Shown here: piece by piece, positions 27,798 through 37,339 of the stretch
Numbering within the stretch: the stretch's first letter is position 1
Layout of the letters: each line of letters opens with the position of its first letter
From: Bacteroidales bacterium
Lineage (GTDB): Bacteria; Bacteroidota; Bacteroidia; Bacteroidales; GWF2-38-335
Reading direction: 5' to 3'
NCBI GenBank assembly: GCA_016936815.1
Contig: JAFGXD010000190.1
Location: 1 to 46,004 of the forward strand
Length of the DNA: 46,004 nucleotides
The notes under the pieces: generated by a model
Database searches by the model: none
What the model saw: only the letters and a program-made list of their open reading frames with translations
What the model was told of the DNA's origin: nothing
Translations under genes and position numbers: made by a program

Positions 27798-29108
27798 TTA
27801 TATGTTTTGTTCTAGCAATAATAACAAATCGGCAACAACAAATGTGCTACCTCCCACAAAAACGAGATCATTTTCTTCAGCATTAGAAAGAGCCGATAAA
27901 TATGCTTGTGAAACCGTAGAAAAAGCATTTCCATACAAGCCTTGCAGTCTCGCTTTCTCAGCTAATTCATTAGAGTTTAAAGCTCTGGGTACAGATGCTT
28001 TTGCAAAATAATAATGTGCATTTTTAGGCAATAAGTCCAATATAGAATCTATTTTCTTATCGTTAACCATTCCTAAAACAAAATGAAGTTTTTTATAGGG
28101 AGTATTATTAATTTGATTAACAATTTCGCTTATTCCTTCAAAATTATGACCTGTATCGCATATTGTTAAGGGGGCCTGATTTATTATTTCCCACCGACCT
28201 CTTAATCCGGTATTTACTGCTACCTTTTCGAATCCAAGAATAAGTTGATTTTCAGATATTTCTAAAGTTTCCTTTAATATTTCAACAACTTGAAAAGCTG
28301 TAATTACATTTTTTATCTGATATTTTCCAAGAAGGCTTGTTTTAATCTGGATTTTTTTACCTAATCCCTCAATATTAAATATTTGCAAATTATCAAGTCC
28401 CAACATAGAGTATTCGCATGAATAGTTAGAATCGGCAAAAATAATAGGTGAATTTTCTGAATTTGCCTTATTCTCAAATACATGCTTTATTTCCTCTTGT
28501 GTTTCGCCAATAATTATTGCCTTATTTTGTTTAATAATACCTGCTTTTTCAAATGCCCTTAATTCTGCCGAAGAACCCAGTAAATCGCTATGGTCGTTGC
28601 CAATATTAGTAATAACCGAACAAACAGGTGAAATAATATTTGTTGAATCAAGTCTACCTCCTAGACCAACTTCAATAATTGCAATATCTACTTTTTCTTT
28701 TGCAAAATAATCGAAAGCCATAGCAACAGTCATTTCAAAAAATGAAGGTTTAATTTGGTTGAAATTAATGTAGTATGAATTTACAAAATCTACCACTGCA
28801 TTTTTGCTAATTTCTATTCCGTTAATTTTAATTCGTTCTCTAAAATCTAACAAATGAGGGGATGTATATAAACCTGTTTTATAGCCTGCTTCCATTAAAA
28901 CCGATGCCAACAAATGAGAAACAGAGCCTTTTCCGTTTGTTCCGCCAACATGCACTGTTAAAAACTTTTTATGAGGCTGTTTGGTTAATTCGTCTAATTT
29001 CAAAGTATTTTTCAAATTGGCTTTATATGCAGCTTTTCCTGTGCGTTGATACATAGGTAGTTGTGCAAACAAATAATCAATAGTTTCCTGATAAGATGTA
29101 AATTTCAT
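27798..29108 (-). CDS. folC: Bifunctional folylpolyglutamate/dihydrofolate synthase
   Basis: A 436-aa Mur-ligase-type enzyme that adds glutamate to folates and, in many bacteria, also joins glutamate to dihydropteroate. It shows the P-loop HVGGTNGKGSVSHLLASVL, LYTSPHLLDFRERIKING, EVGLGGRLDSTN, ITNIGNDHSDLLG and the C-terminal ICDTGHNFEGI. An upstream ATG at 29171 would add 21 hydrophobic residues not seen in the family, so the ATG at 29108 is preferred. It is separated from nifJ by a terminator and precedes miaA by 64 bases. Confidence 0.93.
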   Translation of the reverse strand: MKFTSYQETIDYLFAQLPMYQRTGKAAYKANLKNTLKLDELTKQPHKKFLTVHVGGTNGKGSVSHLLASVLMEAGYKTGLYTSPHLLDFRERIKINGIEISKNAVVDFVNSYYINFNQIKPSFFEMTVAMAFDYFAKEKVDIAIIEVGLGGRLDSTNIISPVCSVITNIGNDHSDLLGSSAELRAFEKAGIIKQNKAIIIGETQEEIKHVFENKANSENSPIIFADSNYSCEYSMLGLDNLQIFNIEGLGKKIQIKTSLLGKYQIKNVITAFQVVEILKETLEISENQLILGFEKVAVNTGLRGRWEIINQAPLTICDTGHNFEGISEIVNQINNTPYKKLHFVLGMVNDKKIDSILDLLPKNAHYYFAKASVPRALNSNELAEKARLQGLYGNAFSTVSQAYLSALSNAEENDLVFVGGSTFVVADLLLLLEQNI

Positions 29109-29186
29109 TAAGAAAAAATTATGTAGCAAAATTAGAAATAAAAATGATTCTTTAAGGGAAGACTGTTTCATAAATTAGAGTGAAAA

Positions 29187-29215
29187 AAAAAGCTGCCCAA
29201 ATAGAGCAGCTTTTT
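29187..29215 (-). terminator. Rho-independent terminator after nifJ
   Basis: AAAAAGCTGC and GCAGCTTTTT form a perfect 10-bp stem around a nine-base loop, with an eight-base T-run on the minus strand. It sits 15 bases after the nifJ stop and ends nifJ transcription before folC. Confidence 0.85.
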
Positions 29216-29230
29216 CCATGTTTATAATGG

Positions 29231-32200
29231 TTAATATTCCATTTGCGACAAACGCACATAATTTCTATATCTCCATTTTGCATCTTCCTCTGCAATCTTG
29301 AAAAGCTTATCGGCTTCACCTGGGAACGATTTCATTAATGAAGAGTAGCGTACTTCAGACTTAAGGAAGTTTTGGAATTTATCCCAATCCGGTTCTTTTG
29401 AATCTAAAGTGAAAGGATTTTTTCCTTCGGTTTCTAAAAGCGGATTGTATCTGTAAAGATGCCAGTAACCTGACTCAACAGCCTTTTTGGTTTCAAGTTG
29501 TGTTGCGCCCATTCCTTCTTTCAATCCGTGAGCAATACAAGGAGCATAAGCAATAATTAGGGATGGTCCGGGGTATGCTTCAGCTTCTTTAATTGCTTTA
29601 AAATACTGAGCCTGACTTGAACCCATTGCAACCTGAGCAATATAAACGTAACCATAAGTCATTGCCATTGCCCCAAGGTCTTTCTTTCGAGTTTTCATTC
29701 CAGAAGCAGCAAATTTTGCAACCGCACCAACAGGGGTTGATTTAGAAGCCTGTCCTCCGGTATTCGAATAAACTTCTGTATCCAAAACAAGAATGTTAAC
29801 ATCGTCGCCGGATGCAATAACATGATCTAATCCACCGTATCCTATATCGTAAGCCCAGCCGTCGCCACCAAAAATCCAGATTGATTTCTTAACAAGATAC
29901 TGCTCAAGAGAAAGAATTTCCTTAACAAGTGGGTTACTTTCTTTTTTCATTATTGGAACAAGTTTGGCTGCAAGTTCCATAGTTAAATCAGCATTATTTT
30001 TGTTGTCAATCCATTCTTTGAATAATGACTTAAGTTCTCCGGAAATTTCAGTTTCCATTGCTTTTTTCATGCGGTCTTCAATTCTTCTTCGCATTTGTTC
30101 AACGCCAAGACCAATTCCGTAGCCGTATTCAGCATTATCTTCAAAAAGTGAATTTGCCCAAGCCGGTCCGTATCCAGTTTTTAGATTTTTGCAGTATGGA
30201 GAAGCTGGGAAAGTTCCGCCATAAATTGAAGAACAACCTGTTGCATTGGCAACAATCATTCTTTGTCCGTAAAGCTGAGTTATTGCCTTAATATATGGTG
30301 TTTCTCCACAACCGGCGCAAGCTCCCGAAAACTCGAATAATGGCTGAGCAAACTGAGAATTTTTAACGGTTGAATATTTATCCAAAACGGCATCTTTATA
30401 TCCAACTTTATGATGCATGTGCTCCCATCTGTTAATTTCAGCTTCTTGTGTTCCAAGAGGTTTCATTTCAAGAGCTTTAGTTTTAGAAGGACAAACGTCA
30501 ACACAGTTACCACAACCTGTACAATCTAGCGGAGAAATCTGCATTCTGAATTTGTATGCTTTGGTTCCTCCAATTCCTTGAATAAGTTCAGTATTTGCAG
30601 GAGCAGCAGCAGCTTCTTTTTCATCTAAAAGGAAAGGTCTGATAGCAGCATGAGGACAAACATAAGAACACTGGTTACACTGAATACAGTTTGCACCAAT
30701 CCATTCGGGAATGTTAACTGCAATACCTCGTTTTTCGAAAGCAGTTGTTCCTTGTGGAAGTTGACCATCTTCTCTTCCTACAAATGCGCTAACAGGTAAA
30801 TCATCACCTTTAAGAGCATTAATTGGAAGCATTACATTTTTAACAAAATCGGGAAGATTTTCGTCAATTTGTTTTGGACTTGAACTTAGATTTGCCCATT
30901 CTTTTGGCACAATAAGTTCGGCAACCTCACCACCCTTATCAACTGAAGCATAGTTCATTTTTACAATATGCTCACCTTTTCTGCCGTAAGATTTATCGAT
31001 TGCCTTTTTCATTTCCTTAACAGCAAGTTCGTAAGGAATTACATTAGAAACTTTAAAAAAAGCTGCTTGCATAATGGTATTAGTACGATTACCTAAACCA
31101 ATTTCTTCGGCTATTGCAGTTGCATTAATAATGTATACTTTAATATTTTTATCAGCCAAAGTTTTTTTCATGTGGTTAGGGAAACGATTTTTTGTTTCCT
31201 CAACATCCCAGATGCTATTAAAAAGGAAAGTTCCGCCTTCTTTAATGCCTTTAAGCATATCGTATTTATCTAGGTAAGAAGGAACGTGACAAGCAACAAA
31301 ATCGGGAGTACTAACAAGATAAGGAGCTCTAATTTGCTGATCGCCAAAACGAAGGTGAGAAGTTGTAATACCACCTGATTTTTTGGAGTCGTAAGCAAAA
31401 TAAGCCTGACAATACTTATCTGTAGAATCGCCAATAATTTTAATAGAGTTTTTATTTGCTCCAACAGTACCATCAGCTCCTAATCCATAGAATTTACCTT
31501 CGAAAGTACCTTTTGGTAAAACAGAAATTTCAGGTAATAAAGGAAGAGAAGAAAACTTAACATCGTCGACAATACCAACTGTAAAACGATTTTTTGGTTC
31601 TTTCATCTTCATATTATCAAAAACAGAAACCATCATTGCAGGGGTAGTATCTTTTGAACTTAACCCGTAACGACCACCAACAATTAATGGAGCATTTTCG
31701 CTTCCATAGAATAAGTCTTTAACATCTAAATACATTGGTTCGCCATTTGCTCCCGGTTCTTTTGTTCTGTCGAGAACAGTAATTCTCTTAACTGATTTTG
31801 GAATAACCTTAAAGAAATATTTTGGAGAGAATGGTCTGTAAAGATGAACAATAACCAAACCTGTTTTTTCGCCTTTTGCATTTAGGTGATCAACTACATC
31901 TTTTATAGTGCTTGTAATTGAGCCCATTGCAATAATAATATTTTCAGCATTTTGGTCTCCGTAATAAACAAAAGGATGATATTCTCTACCTGTAAGTTTT
32001 GTAATTTCCTGCATATACATTTCAACAGTATCGGGAACAGGATCTAAGAATTTATCCGCAGCTTCTCTAGCTTGGAAAAATACGTCCGGGTTCTGAGCAG
32101 TTCCTTTAGTTACAGGATGTTCAGGGTTTAGAGCATTTTTTCTGAATTGCTGAAGTGCATCATAATCTACTAAATGAGCAATATCTTCATTATCGAAATA

Positions 32201-32758
32201 TTCAACTTTTTGTATTTCGTGTGAAGTTCTAAAACCATCGAAGAAATGTAGGAAAGGAATTCTTGTTTTAATTGCAGTAAGATGGGCAACACAAGCTATA
32301 TCCATTATTTCCTGAGCACTTCCGGTTGCTAACATTGCAAATCCGGTCTGACGGCAAGCCATAACATCGCTGTGGTCTCCAAAGATTGAAAGAGCCTGAG
32401 TTGCAACTGTTCTGGCGCTAACGTGAAAAACTGCAGGAAGAAGTTCTCCCGAAATTTTGTACATATTTGGAATCATAAGCAACAAACCTTGAGAGGCTGT
32501 GTATGTACTTGTTAACGCACCACCCTGAAGAGATCCGTGCAAAGCTCCGGCAGCTCCGGCTTCAGATTGCATTTCGGAAACTCTAACTGTTTCGCCAAAA
32601 ATATTTTTTCTACCCGCAGCAGACCATGAATCAACATACTCTGCCATGTCGGAAGAAGGAGTGATAGGGTAAATAGCCGCTACTTCACTAAACATATAAG
32701 CTACATGAGAAGCAGCATAGTTTCCTTCACAAGTGATAAATTTTTTTTGTTTTGTCAT
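29231..32758 (-). CDS. nifJ: Pyruvate:ferredoxin (flavodoxin) oxidoreductase, single-chain
   Basis: A 1175-aa fused enzyme that converts pyruvate and CoA to acetyl-CoA and CO2, reducing ferredoxin or flavodoxin. Domain I begins EGNYAASHVAYMFSEVAAIYPITPSS; the CoA region follows. A two-cluster ferredoxin insert has C691, C694, C697, C701 and C746, C749, C752, C756 (C-x2-C-x2-C-x3-C-P each). The thiamine diphosphate domain has FSGACAGCGETPY, GGDGWAYDIGYGG and the metal-binding DTEVYSNTGGQ. Full length for the family, with no break. The ATG at 32758 is preceded by AAGGAG on the minus strand, an unusually good Shine-Dalgarno for this window. It indicates anaerobic or fermentative capacity. A terminator follows. 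Confidence 0.97.
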   Translation of the reverse strand: MTKQKKFITCEGNYAASHVAYMFSEVAAIYPITPSSDMAEYVDSWSAAGRKNIFGETVRVSEMQSEAGAAGALHGSLQGGALTSTYTASQGLLLMIPNMYKISGELLPAVFHVSARTVATQALSIFGDHSDVMACRQTGFAMLATGSAQEIMDIACVAHLTAIKTRIPFLHFFDGFRTSHEIQKVEYFDNEDIAHLVDYDALQQFRKNALNPEHPVTKGTAQNPDVFFQAREAADKFLDPVPDTVEMYMQEITKLTGREYHPFVYYGDQNAENIIIAMGSITSTIKDVVDHLNAKGEKTGLVIVHLYRPFSPKYFFKVIPKSVKRITVLDRTKEPGANGEPMYLDVKDLFYGSENAPLIVGGRYGLSSKDTTPAMMVSVFDNMKMKEPKNRFTVGIVDDVKFSSLPLLPEISVLPKGTFEGKFYGLGADGTVGANKNSIKIIGDSTDKYCQAYFAYDSKKSGGITTSHLRFGDQQIRAPYLVSTPDFVACHVPSYLDKYDMLKGIKEGGTFLFNSIWDVEETKNRFPNHMKKTLADKNIKVYIINATAIAEEIGLGNRTNTIMQAAFFKVSNVIPYELAVKEMKKAIDKSYGRKGEHIVKMNYASVDKGGEVAELIVPKEWANLSSSPKQIDENLPDFVKNVMLPINALKGDDLPVSAFVGREDGQLPQGTTAFEKRGIAVNIPEWIGANCIQCNQCSYVCPHAAIRPFLLDEKEAAAAPANTELIQGIGGTKAYKFRMQISPLDCTGCGNCVDVCPSKTKALEMKPLGTQEAEINRWEHMHHKVGYKDAVLDKYSTVKNSQFAQPLFEFSGACAGCGETPYIKAITQLYGQRMIVANATGCSSIYGGTFPASPYCKNLKTGYGPAWANSLFEDNAEYGYGIGLGVEQMRRRIEDRMKKAMETEISGELKSLFKEWIDNKNNADLTMELAAKLVPIMKKESNPLVKEILSLEQYLVKKSIWIFGGDGWAYDIGYGGLDHVIASGDDVNILVLDTEVYSNTGGQASKSTPVGAVAKFAASGMKTRKKDLGAMAMTYGYVYIAQVAMGSSQAQYFKAIKEAEAYPGPSLIIAYAPCIAHGLKEGMGATQLETKKAVESGYWHLYRYNPLLETEGKNPFTLDSKEPDWDKFQNFLKSEVRYSSLMKSFPGEADKLFKIAEEDAKWRYRNYVRLSQMEY

Positions 32759-32761
32759 TTT

Positions 32762-32767
32762 CTCCTT
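32762..32767 (-). promoter_or_regulatory. nifJ: Shine-Dalgarno of nifJ
   Basis: AAGGAG lies three bases before the ATG on the minus strand. Most other genes here have no such site, so this supports high expression or an unusual control of nifJ translation. Confidence 0.6.
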
Positions 32768-32992
32768 GTATTTAGTTTTGTTTTATTACAAAATAATATA
32801 AAATTTAGGCTTGCTAATTTAGAATAAATAGTTTAGAATTCTTATGATTTATAACTTGTTTTAAGTAAGAATTATTTAGACTATTTTAAAATAGAGGGGT
32901 GGTTTGAGTTAATTATTGTTTTTGATTCTTTGTTTAAGTCCCTGATTAATCCTTTGATGTTTAATTAAAGTTTTTATAGAATTTTATTTTTT

Positions 32993-33017
32993 TAGTACCA
33001 TGTATTGCATAGTACTA
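32993..33017 (+). promoter_or_regulatory. predicted PadR operator over the padR promoter
   Basis: Two 10-bp arms, TAGTACCATG and CATAGTACTA, match at nine of ten positions around a five-base centre (TATTG). The centre contains the likely -33 element (ATTG, 33004-33007), and an exact -7 box TATATTTG lies at 33028-33035. A PadR dimer bound here would block the polymerase, so autorepression is likely. PadR-type sites are commonly dyads of this size. Confidence 0.7.
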
Positions 33018-33027
33018 AATTTTCATT

Positions 33028-33035
33028 TATATTTG
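33028..33035 (+). promoter_or_regulatory. -7 box of the padR-pspC promoter
   Basis: TATATTTG is an exact TANNTTTG match. A -33-like ATTG lies 20 bases upstream, inside the operator dyad. The ATG of padR is 20 bases downstream, giving a short leader. Confidence 0.65.
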
Positions 33036-33055
33036 CAGTGTAAAACTTTTCTAAA

Positions 33056-33385
33056 ATGAATATAGAAAACATAAGAGCACAAATGCGCAAAGGGGTTTTG
33101 GAATACTGCATTCTTTCAGTACTCTCAAACAAAGCTTGTTATGTTTCCGATATTATCAGTAATCTAAAAGAATCGGAAATGCTGGTGGTTGAAGGAACAC
33201 TTTACCCATTGCTTACAAGACTGAAAAACAACGGACTTTTATCGTACCGCTGGGAAGAATCAACTCAGGGTCCTCCTCGAAAATACTACAGTCTAACAGA
33301 AAAGGGAATTGAATTTCTTGCTCAGATGGATAATTCATGGAACGAACTTGTTGAAACAGTAAATCAAATTAGAAAAAATTCTTAA
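33056..33385 (+). CDS. PadR-family transcriptional regulator
   Basis: A 109-aa winged-helix regulator. The N-terminal MRKGVLEYCILSVLSNKACY and the wing segment VVEGTLYPLLTRLKNNGLLSYRWEESTQGPPRKYYSLTEKG are diagnostic of PadR. It is the short form, without a long C-terminal effector domain. It lies 12 bases before a PspC-domain membrane protein on the same strand, a pairing often seen in Bacteroidota. A near-perfect dyad covers the promoter, so it probably represses its own operon in response to an unknown envelope-related signal. Confidence 0.93.
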   Translation: MNIENIRAQMRKGVLEYCILSVLSNKACYVSDIISNLKESEMLVVEGTLYPLLTRLKNNGLLSYRWEESTQGPPRKYYSLTEKGIEFLAQMDNSWNELVETVNQIRKNS

Positions 33386-33397
33386 TTCAAAATAGAG

Positions 33398-34972
33398 ATG
33401 AAAAAGACATTCACAATTAACATTAGCGGACAAATCTTTCATATTGATGAAGATGCTTATGAAAGACTTGGAAAATACCTGAATTCAATTAATTCCAGAT
33501 TTTCGAACCGCGAGGAAGGTGCAGAAATAATTAGCGATGTGGAAGCTCGTATTGCTGAGCTTTTTAGAGAAAGGACTTCCGATTCTAATCAGGTTATTAC
33601 CATGAAAGATGTTGGAAGTGTAATTGAAATTATGGGCGAACCTGAGGTATTCAGCGATGAAGAACCTGTGGAAAATAATGAAGAAAAGTATCAAAACGAT
33701 GAAAAAACGGTGAAAAGAGTCTACCGCGACCCCGATGATCAGATTTTTGGAGGTGTTTGTGGTGGATTAGGAGCCTATTTCGGAATAGATCCTGTTATTG
33801 TTAGAATAATTTTTGTTGTTCTTGCCATTGGTTTTATAGGTTTTTGGATTTATCTTATTCTTTGGGCCATTACTCCAAAAGCAAATTCAGCAAGAGAAAA
33901 ACTTCACATGAGAGGAGAGAAAATTAATGTTTCAAATATTGAAAAAACAATTAAGGAAGAATTTGCAAACGTAAAAAGCAACCTTAAAGACATTAAGAAA
34001 AAAAAACCTTATAAGGATGCAAGAAATTTTTTTGATGATAGCTTTGAAAATGTGGGGCATGGTGCAAGGTCGTTTTTTCGTGCAGCACTATATATTTTTG
34101 GTGTTGTTCTTGTTGTAACAGGTTTATTTTTTATTATTTCTTTCTTTTCAACATATTACTCAGAAAATGGGATTTTTTCAATGGGATTTTGGTCATCCGA
34201 CTCCTATTCTTTAGCTTCTGTTCTAGAATCGGTTTTTATGAGCTCTAATGTAACCATGCTCTTTATTGGTATTTTCTTTCTTATAGGAATTCCTGTTTTA
34301 TCAATGATTTTTGGTGGAATAAAGCTAATTTTTAACATTAGGGGAAAGAACAGATTAGTTGGTAGTATTTTCCTTATATTCTGGATTTTAGGTTTTATTA
34401 TCCTAGCGGTTGTTGGTATTTCCGAAGGAAAAAATTTCCGCTTTAAAGGTAAGGAAATTCAGAACTATGCAATTTCTACCAACGGCTCCGACACCCTTGT
34501 TGTAAGAATGATGCCCGATAAACTTAATGATGAATACTTTGCTGTTTCGGAACATTCATTTAATATTTTTGAAGAAAATGGAGAAAGAACCGTTTTTGGA
34601 AGACCAAAAGTTTCTGTAAGTATTTCCGATACAAAAGAATACGAAATAGTTATTAAAAAGCGTTCAAGAGGCAAAAACCGCAAAAATGCAAACGAAAATT
34701 CAAGTGAAATTATTTATCAGTGGAATCTTGAAGGTAATCAGCTTATACTCGACCAGTACTTTTTTCTTTTAAAAGACGAAAAATGGCGCAAACAAGAAGT
34801 TGAAATTCTTTTGAAAGTTCCGGTTGGCAAAGCCATTTACATTGACCCAAAAATGAACGATATTATTAACGATGTAGTTAACAAACCGGGTGTTCCAGTT
34901 GAGGAAATTGCAGGCAAAACCTGGGTTATGCGGGAAGATGGGTTAGGTTTAATGCTCGATACAGTAAGGTAG
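33398..34972 (+). CDS. PspC-domain membrane protein
   Basis: A 524-aa protein. The soluble N-terminus (about 1-100, with MKKTFTINISGQIFHIDEDAYERL and ISDVEARIAELF) is common in Bacteroidota PspC proteins. A PspC domain follows at about 105-165 (DQIFGGVCGGLGAYFGIDPVIVRIIF and a helix ending in LILWAITPK). Three more membrane helices lie near 225-256, 280-305 and 318-340, and the last 170 residues form a beta-rich domain. PspC in enteric bacteria senses envelope stress and controls PspA/PspF, but no psp partner is visible here. It is co-transcribed with padR and ends within a hairpin shared with the converging dsbD gene. Confidence 0.88.
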   Translation: MKKTFTINISGQIFHIDEDAYERLGKYLNSINSRFSNREEGAEIISDVEARIAELFRERTSDSNQVITMKDVGSVIEIMGEPEVFSDEEPVENNEEKYQNDEKTVKRVYRDPDDQIFGGVCGGLGAYFGIDPVIVRIIFVVLAIGFIGFWIYLILWAITPKANSAREKLHMRGEKINVSNIEKTIKEEFANVKSNLKDIKKKKPYKDARNFFDDSFENVGHGARSFFRAALYIFGVVLVVTGLFFIISFFSTYYSENGIFSMGFWSSDSYSLASVLESVFMSSNVTMLFIGIFFLIGIPVLSMIFGGIKLIFNIRGKNRLVGSIFLIFWILGFIILAVVGISEGKNFRFKGKEIQNYAISTNGSDTLVVRMMPDKLNDEYFAVSEHSFNIFEENGERTVFGRPKVSVSISDTKEYEIVIKKRSRGKNRKNANENSSEIIYQWNLEGNQLILDQYFFLLKDEKWRKQEVEILLKVPVGKAIYIDPKMNDIINDVVNKPGVPVEEIAGKTWVMREDGLGLMLDTVR

Positions 34973-34989
34973 GGAAGGTTTTTCCCTAC
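34969..34989. terminator. hairpin between convergent pspC and dsbD, spanning both stop codons
   Basis: GTAGGGAA and TTCCCTAC form a perfect 8-bp stem around a GGTTT loop. The pspC stop (34970-34972) and the dsbD stop (complement of 34986-34988) both lie in the arms. T-runs are weak, so it may act as a bidirectional terminator or as 3'-end protection. Confidence 0.55.
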
Positions 34990-37109
34990 TCTTTCTTTTC
35001 TTCAGCTTTTGCTTTGTTCTTTTTCTTATAAACTTTTATACCTTTTTTCAGAAAGTTTCTAAAGTTTTCTTCAGTTGAATATCCTACCGATTCATCAATA
35101 ACTTTCTTTCCGGTATGATCCAGAATATAGTATTTTGGCTGAGAGTTTTCACCGTAAACTCTTGCCTGATAATCAGAATATTTATCGCCAATTGTCTTCT
35201 TAACCCTACCATCTTTTGAAACATCTGCAGGTGTCCAATCAGCTTCATCAAGTTTTGTTCTATCGTCAACATACAAAGAAACAATAATATACTCATCTCT
35301 AAGCATTTCCAAAATGCCTTCTCGGTTCCAAACGTTTTCTTCCATTAATCTGCAGTTATTACATGCTAAACCTGTAAAGTCAACAAAAATTGGTTTGTTG
35401 GTATTTTTAGAGCATTCAAGAGCCTGATTTAGGTCGAAATATCCCTGTAATCCGTGGGGTATTTCTAAATGTTCATCGTATTTTGGTTTTTCGCATAAAC
35501 CATCGTACATAATATCTCCTTTTCCCGAGTTTTTAACTGTTTCTCTCATTATAGACCTCAAATCGAAACTATGTGTTTTTTCGGGTGGAATCCATCCTGC
35601 AAGAAGTTTAAGCGGGGCTCCAAACATTCCGGGAATCATGTATATTACAAAACCAAATGTAAAAATTGCCAAAATTAATCTTGGAACCGGAATGTACTTT
35701 AAATCGTCGTCGTGCTTGAATTTTATTTTCCCAATTAAGTAAATTCCCATTAGTGAAAAAATTGCAATCCAAAGAGCCAGATAAATATCACGATTTAGCA
35801 GTCCCCAATGGTAAGTTAAATCTGGCATACTTAAGAACTTAAGTGCAAGAGCAAGTTCAACAAAACCAAGCACTACTTTAACTGAGTTTAACCATCCACC
35901 CGATTTTGGCATATTATTTAACCACCTTGGAAACAAAGCAAAAAGCGTAAACGGAAGAGCAAATGCCAGTCCAAATCCTGCCATTCCAACAATTGGAATA
36001 AGAAATTCGCCCTGAGCCGAGAAAACCAAAATAGAACCAACAATGGGAGCGGTACATGAAAATGATACTAAAACCAGAGTAAATGCCATAAAGAAAACGC
36101 CCATAAAACCACCCTTATCTGCATGTTTGTCGGATTTATTAATTAACCAAGCCGGCATTGTTAGCTCAAACATTCCAAAGAAAGCAGCGGCAAAAAACAT
36201 GAAAATAAGAAAAAACAATATGTTTGGTAACCAATGCGTACTCAGCCAGTTACTAAATTGTTCTCCAAAGGCAAAAGCAACGGCAGTTCCAAGAATAACA
36301 AATATAATAATAATAAAAATTCCGAATAAAACAGCCTGTCTTCTTCCTTTAGCTTTGTTTTCCGAGCCTTTCATAAAGAATGAAACAGTCATTGGAATCA
36401 TTGGTAAAACACAAGGAGTAACAATTGCAATTAAGCCGGCTCCAAATGCAATCCAGAATATCATCCACAAAGATTCCTTTGAAATATCTGTATCTGTTTC
36501 AATTTCAATATCTTCATCGAGTTCAGCCTGACTAACTGTTAATTCGGCAGAATCTTCTTCTGTACTATCAATCAGTACAGCAATATTTTGAGAGCTATCT
36601 TCAACAACAATTTCAGAATTTTCCTCATGCTTAATTTCATTTATCTCAATTTTAGGACTGGAAAATTCAAAAGAAAAGTCTTCTTTTTCAAATTGACAAA
36701 TTCCTCCATGTTCCTCATCTACACATGTTTGATAATCAATATATCCGGTAATTTTTTTATCTTCTTTTCCGGAATACTTAACCTTAACCTTAAATGTTGC
36801 TGCACCTGCAAATTCTTCTCTGTCGAAACCCATAAGGTCATCGAAGTATTTTTTTGGCTGTGGAGATTGAGATATCTTGCCAATTACTTTAACCAACTTC
36901 TCATCATCGAAAACTATTTCGAAGGCTTTTCCTTTATCATTAACTCCATACATGTGCCAATGCTCGTTGGGAATTCCTGCAAAGGTTAGCTCATATTCAC
37001 CGTTACCAAGAGACTTCGAAGATTTTGTCCACTTAACCTGATTTTCCTGAGAAAAAGAAAAGGATAAACCCAAAAGGATTAAAATTACTGATGCGCTTAG
37101 TCTAGACAT
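34986..37109 (-). CDS. dsbD: Thiol:disulfide interchange protein DsbD-like
   Basis: A 707-aa inner-membrane protein that carries electrons from cytosolic thioredoxin to the periplasm. After a signal peptide ending FSFSQ, the N-terminal DsbD-alpha-like domain has C129 and C138. The central membrane domain has about eight helices with the reactive cysteines C233 (VTPCVLPM) and C352 (VSFSCTAP). The C-terminal thioredoxin domain has VDFTGLACNNCRLMEENVW with C583 and C586. An acidic stretch rich in Glu (residues about 175-215) separates the alpha and membrane domains. It converges with pspC. The 315-base gap upstream separates it from the LytTR gene. A basic/acidic tail (KKKNKAKAEEKKE) closes the protein. 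Confidence 0.93.
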   Translation of the reverse strand: MSRLSASVILILLGLSFSFSQENQVKWTKSSKSLGNGEYELTFAGIPNEHWHMYGVNDKGKAFEIVFDDEKLVKVIGKISQSPQPKKYFDDLMGFDREEFAGAATFKVKVKYSGKEDKKITGYIDYQTCVDEEHGGICQFEKEDFSFEFSSPKIEINEIKHEENSEIVVEDSSQNIAVLIDSTEEDSAELTVSQAELDEDIEIETDTDISKESLWMIFWIAFGAGLIAIVTPCVLPMIPMTVSFFMKGSENKAKGRRQAVLFGIFIIIIFVILGTAVAFAFGEQFSNWLSTHWLPNILFFLIFMFFAAAFFGMFELTMPAWLINKSDKHADKGGFMGVFFMAFTLVLVSFSCTAPIVGSILVFSAQGEFLIPIVGMAGFGLAFALPFTLFALFPRWLNNMPKSGGWLNSVKVVLGFVELALALKFLSMPDLTYHWGLLNRDIYLALWIAIFSLMGIYLIGKIKFKHDDDLKYIPVPRLILAIFTFGFVIYMIPGMFGAPLKLLAGWIPPEKTHSFDLRSIMRETVKNSGKGDIMYDGLCEKPKYDEHLEIPHGLQGYFDLNQALECSKNTNKPIFVDFTGLACNNCRLMEENVWNREGILEMLRDEYIIVSLYVDDRTKLDEADWTPADVSKDGRVKKTIGDKYSDYQARVYGENSQPKYYILDHTGKKVIDESVGYSTEENFRNFLKKGIKVYKKKNKAKAEEKKE

Positions 37110-37339
37110 TTCATTTTGTATTTTTGATTACGTATGCAAAGATATGAATAAATCAATGAGTTTTTCAAGTCATTAAAATGTGCTAAGTTTTTTTAACAAA
37201 TTGACCGGCGATAGTTATGTACATAAAATCAGAACGTTAGCAAAATATTCTATTTTTTACCGCAGATGTCCTATGCAAAATTGGGTTTTTGCACTTAGTT
37301 TTTTTTCCTGGAAATTACGGGATTTTATGTAGAAAAACG

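Larger units (their letters stand above)
32759..33055. other. divergent regulatory region between nifJ and padR
   Basis: This 297-base gap has no open frame. It holds the nifJ ribosome site (AAGGAG, complement of 32762-32767), a perfect 14-bp palindrome CTATTTTAAAATAG at 32881-32894, and the padR promoter and operator described separately. The remainder is AT-rich with nothing I can assign. Confidence 0.7.

Noticed and set aside
36043-36531. 162-aa open frame antisense to dsbD
   Set aside because: It is the mirror of the dsbD membrane region; it has no domain pattern of its own and no ribosome site or promoter.
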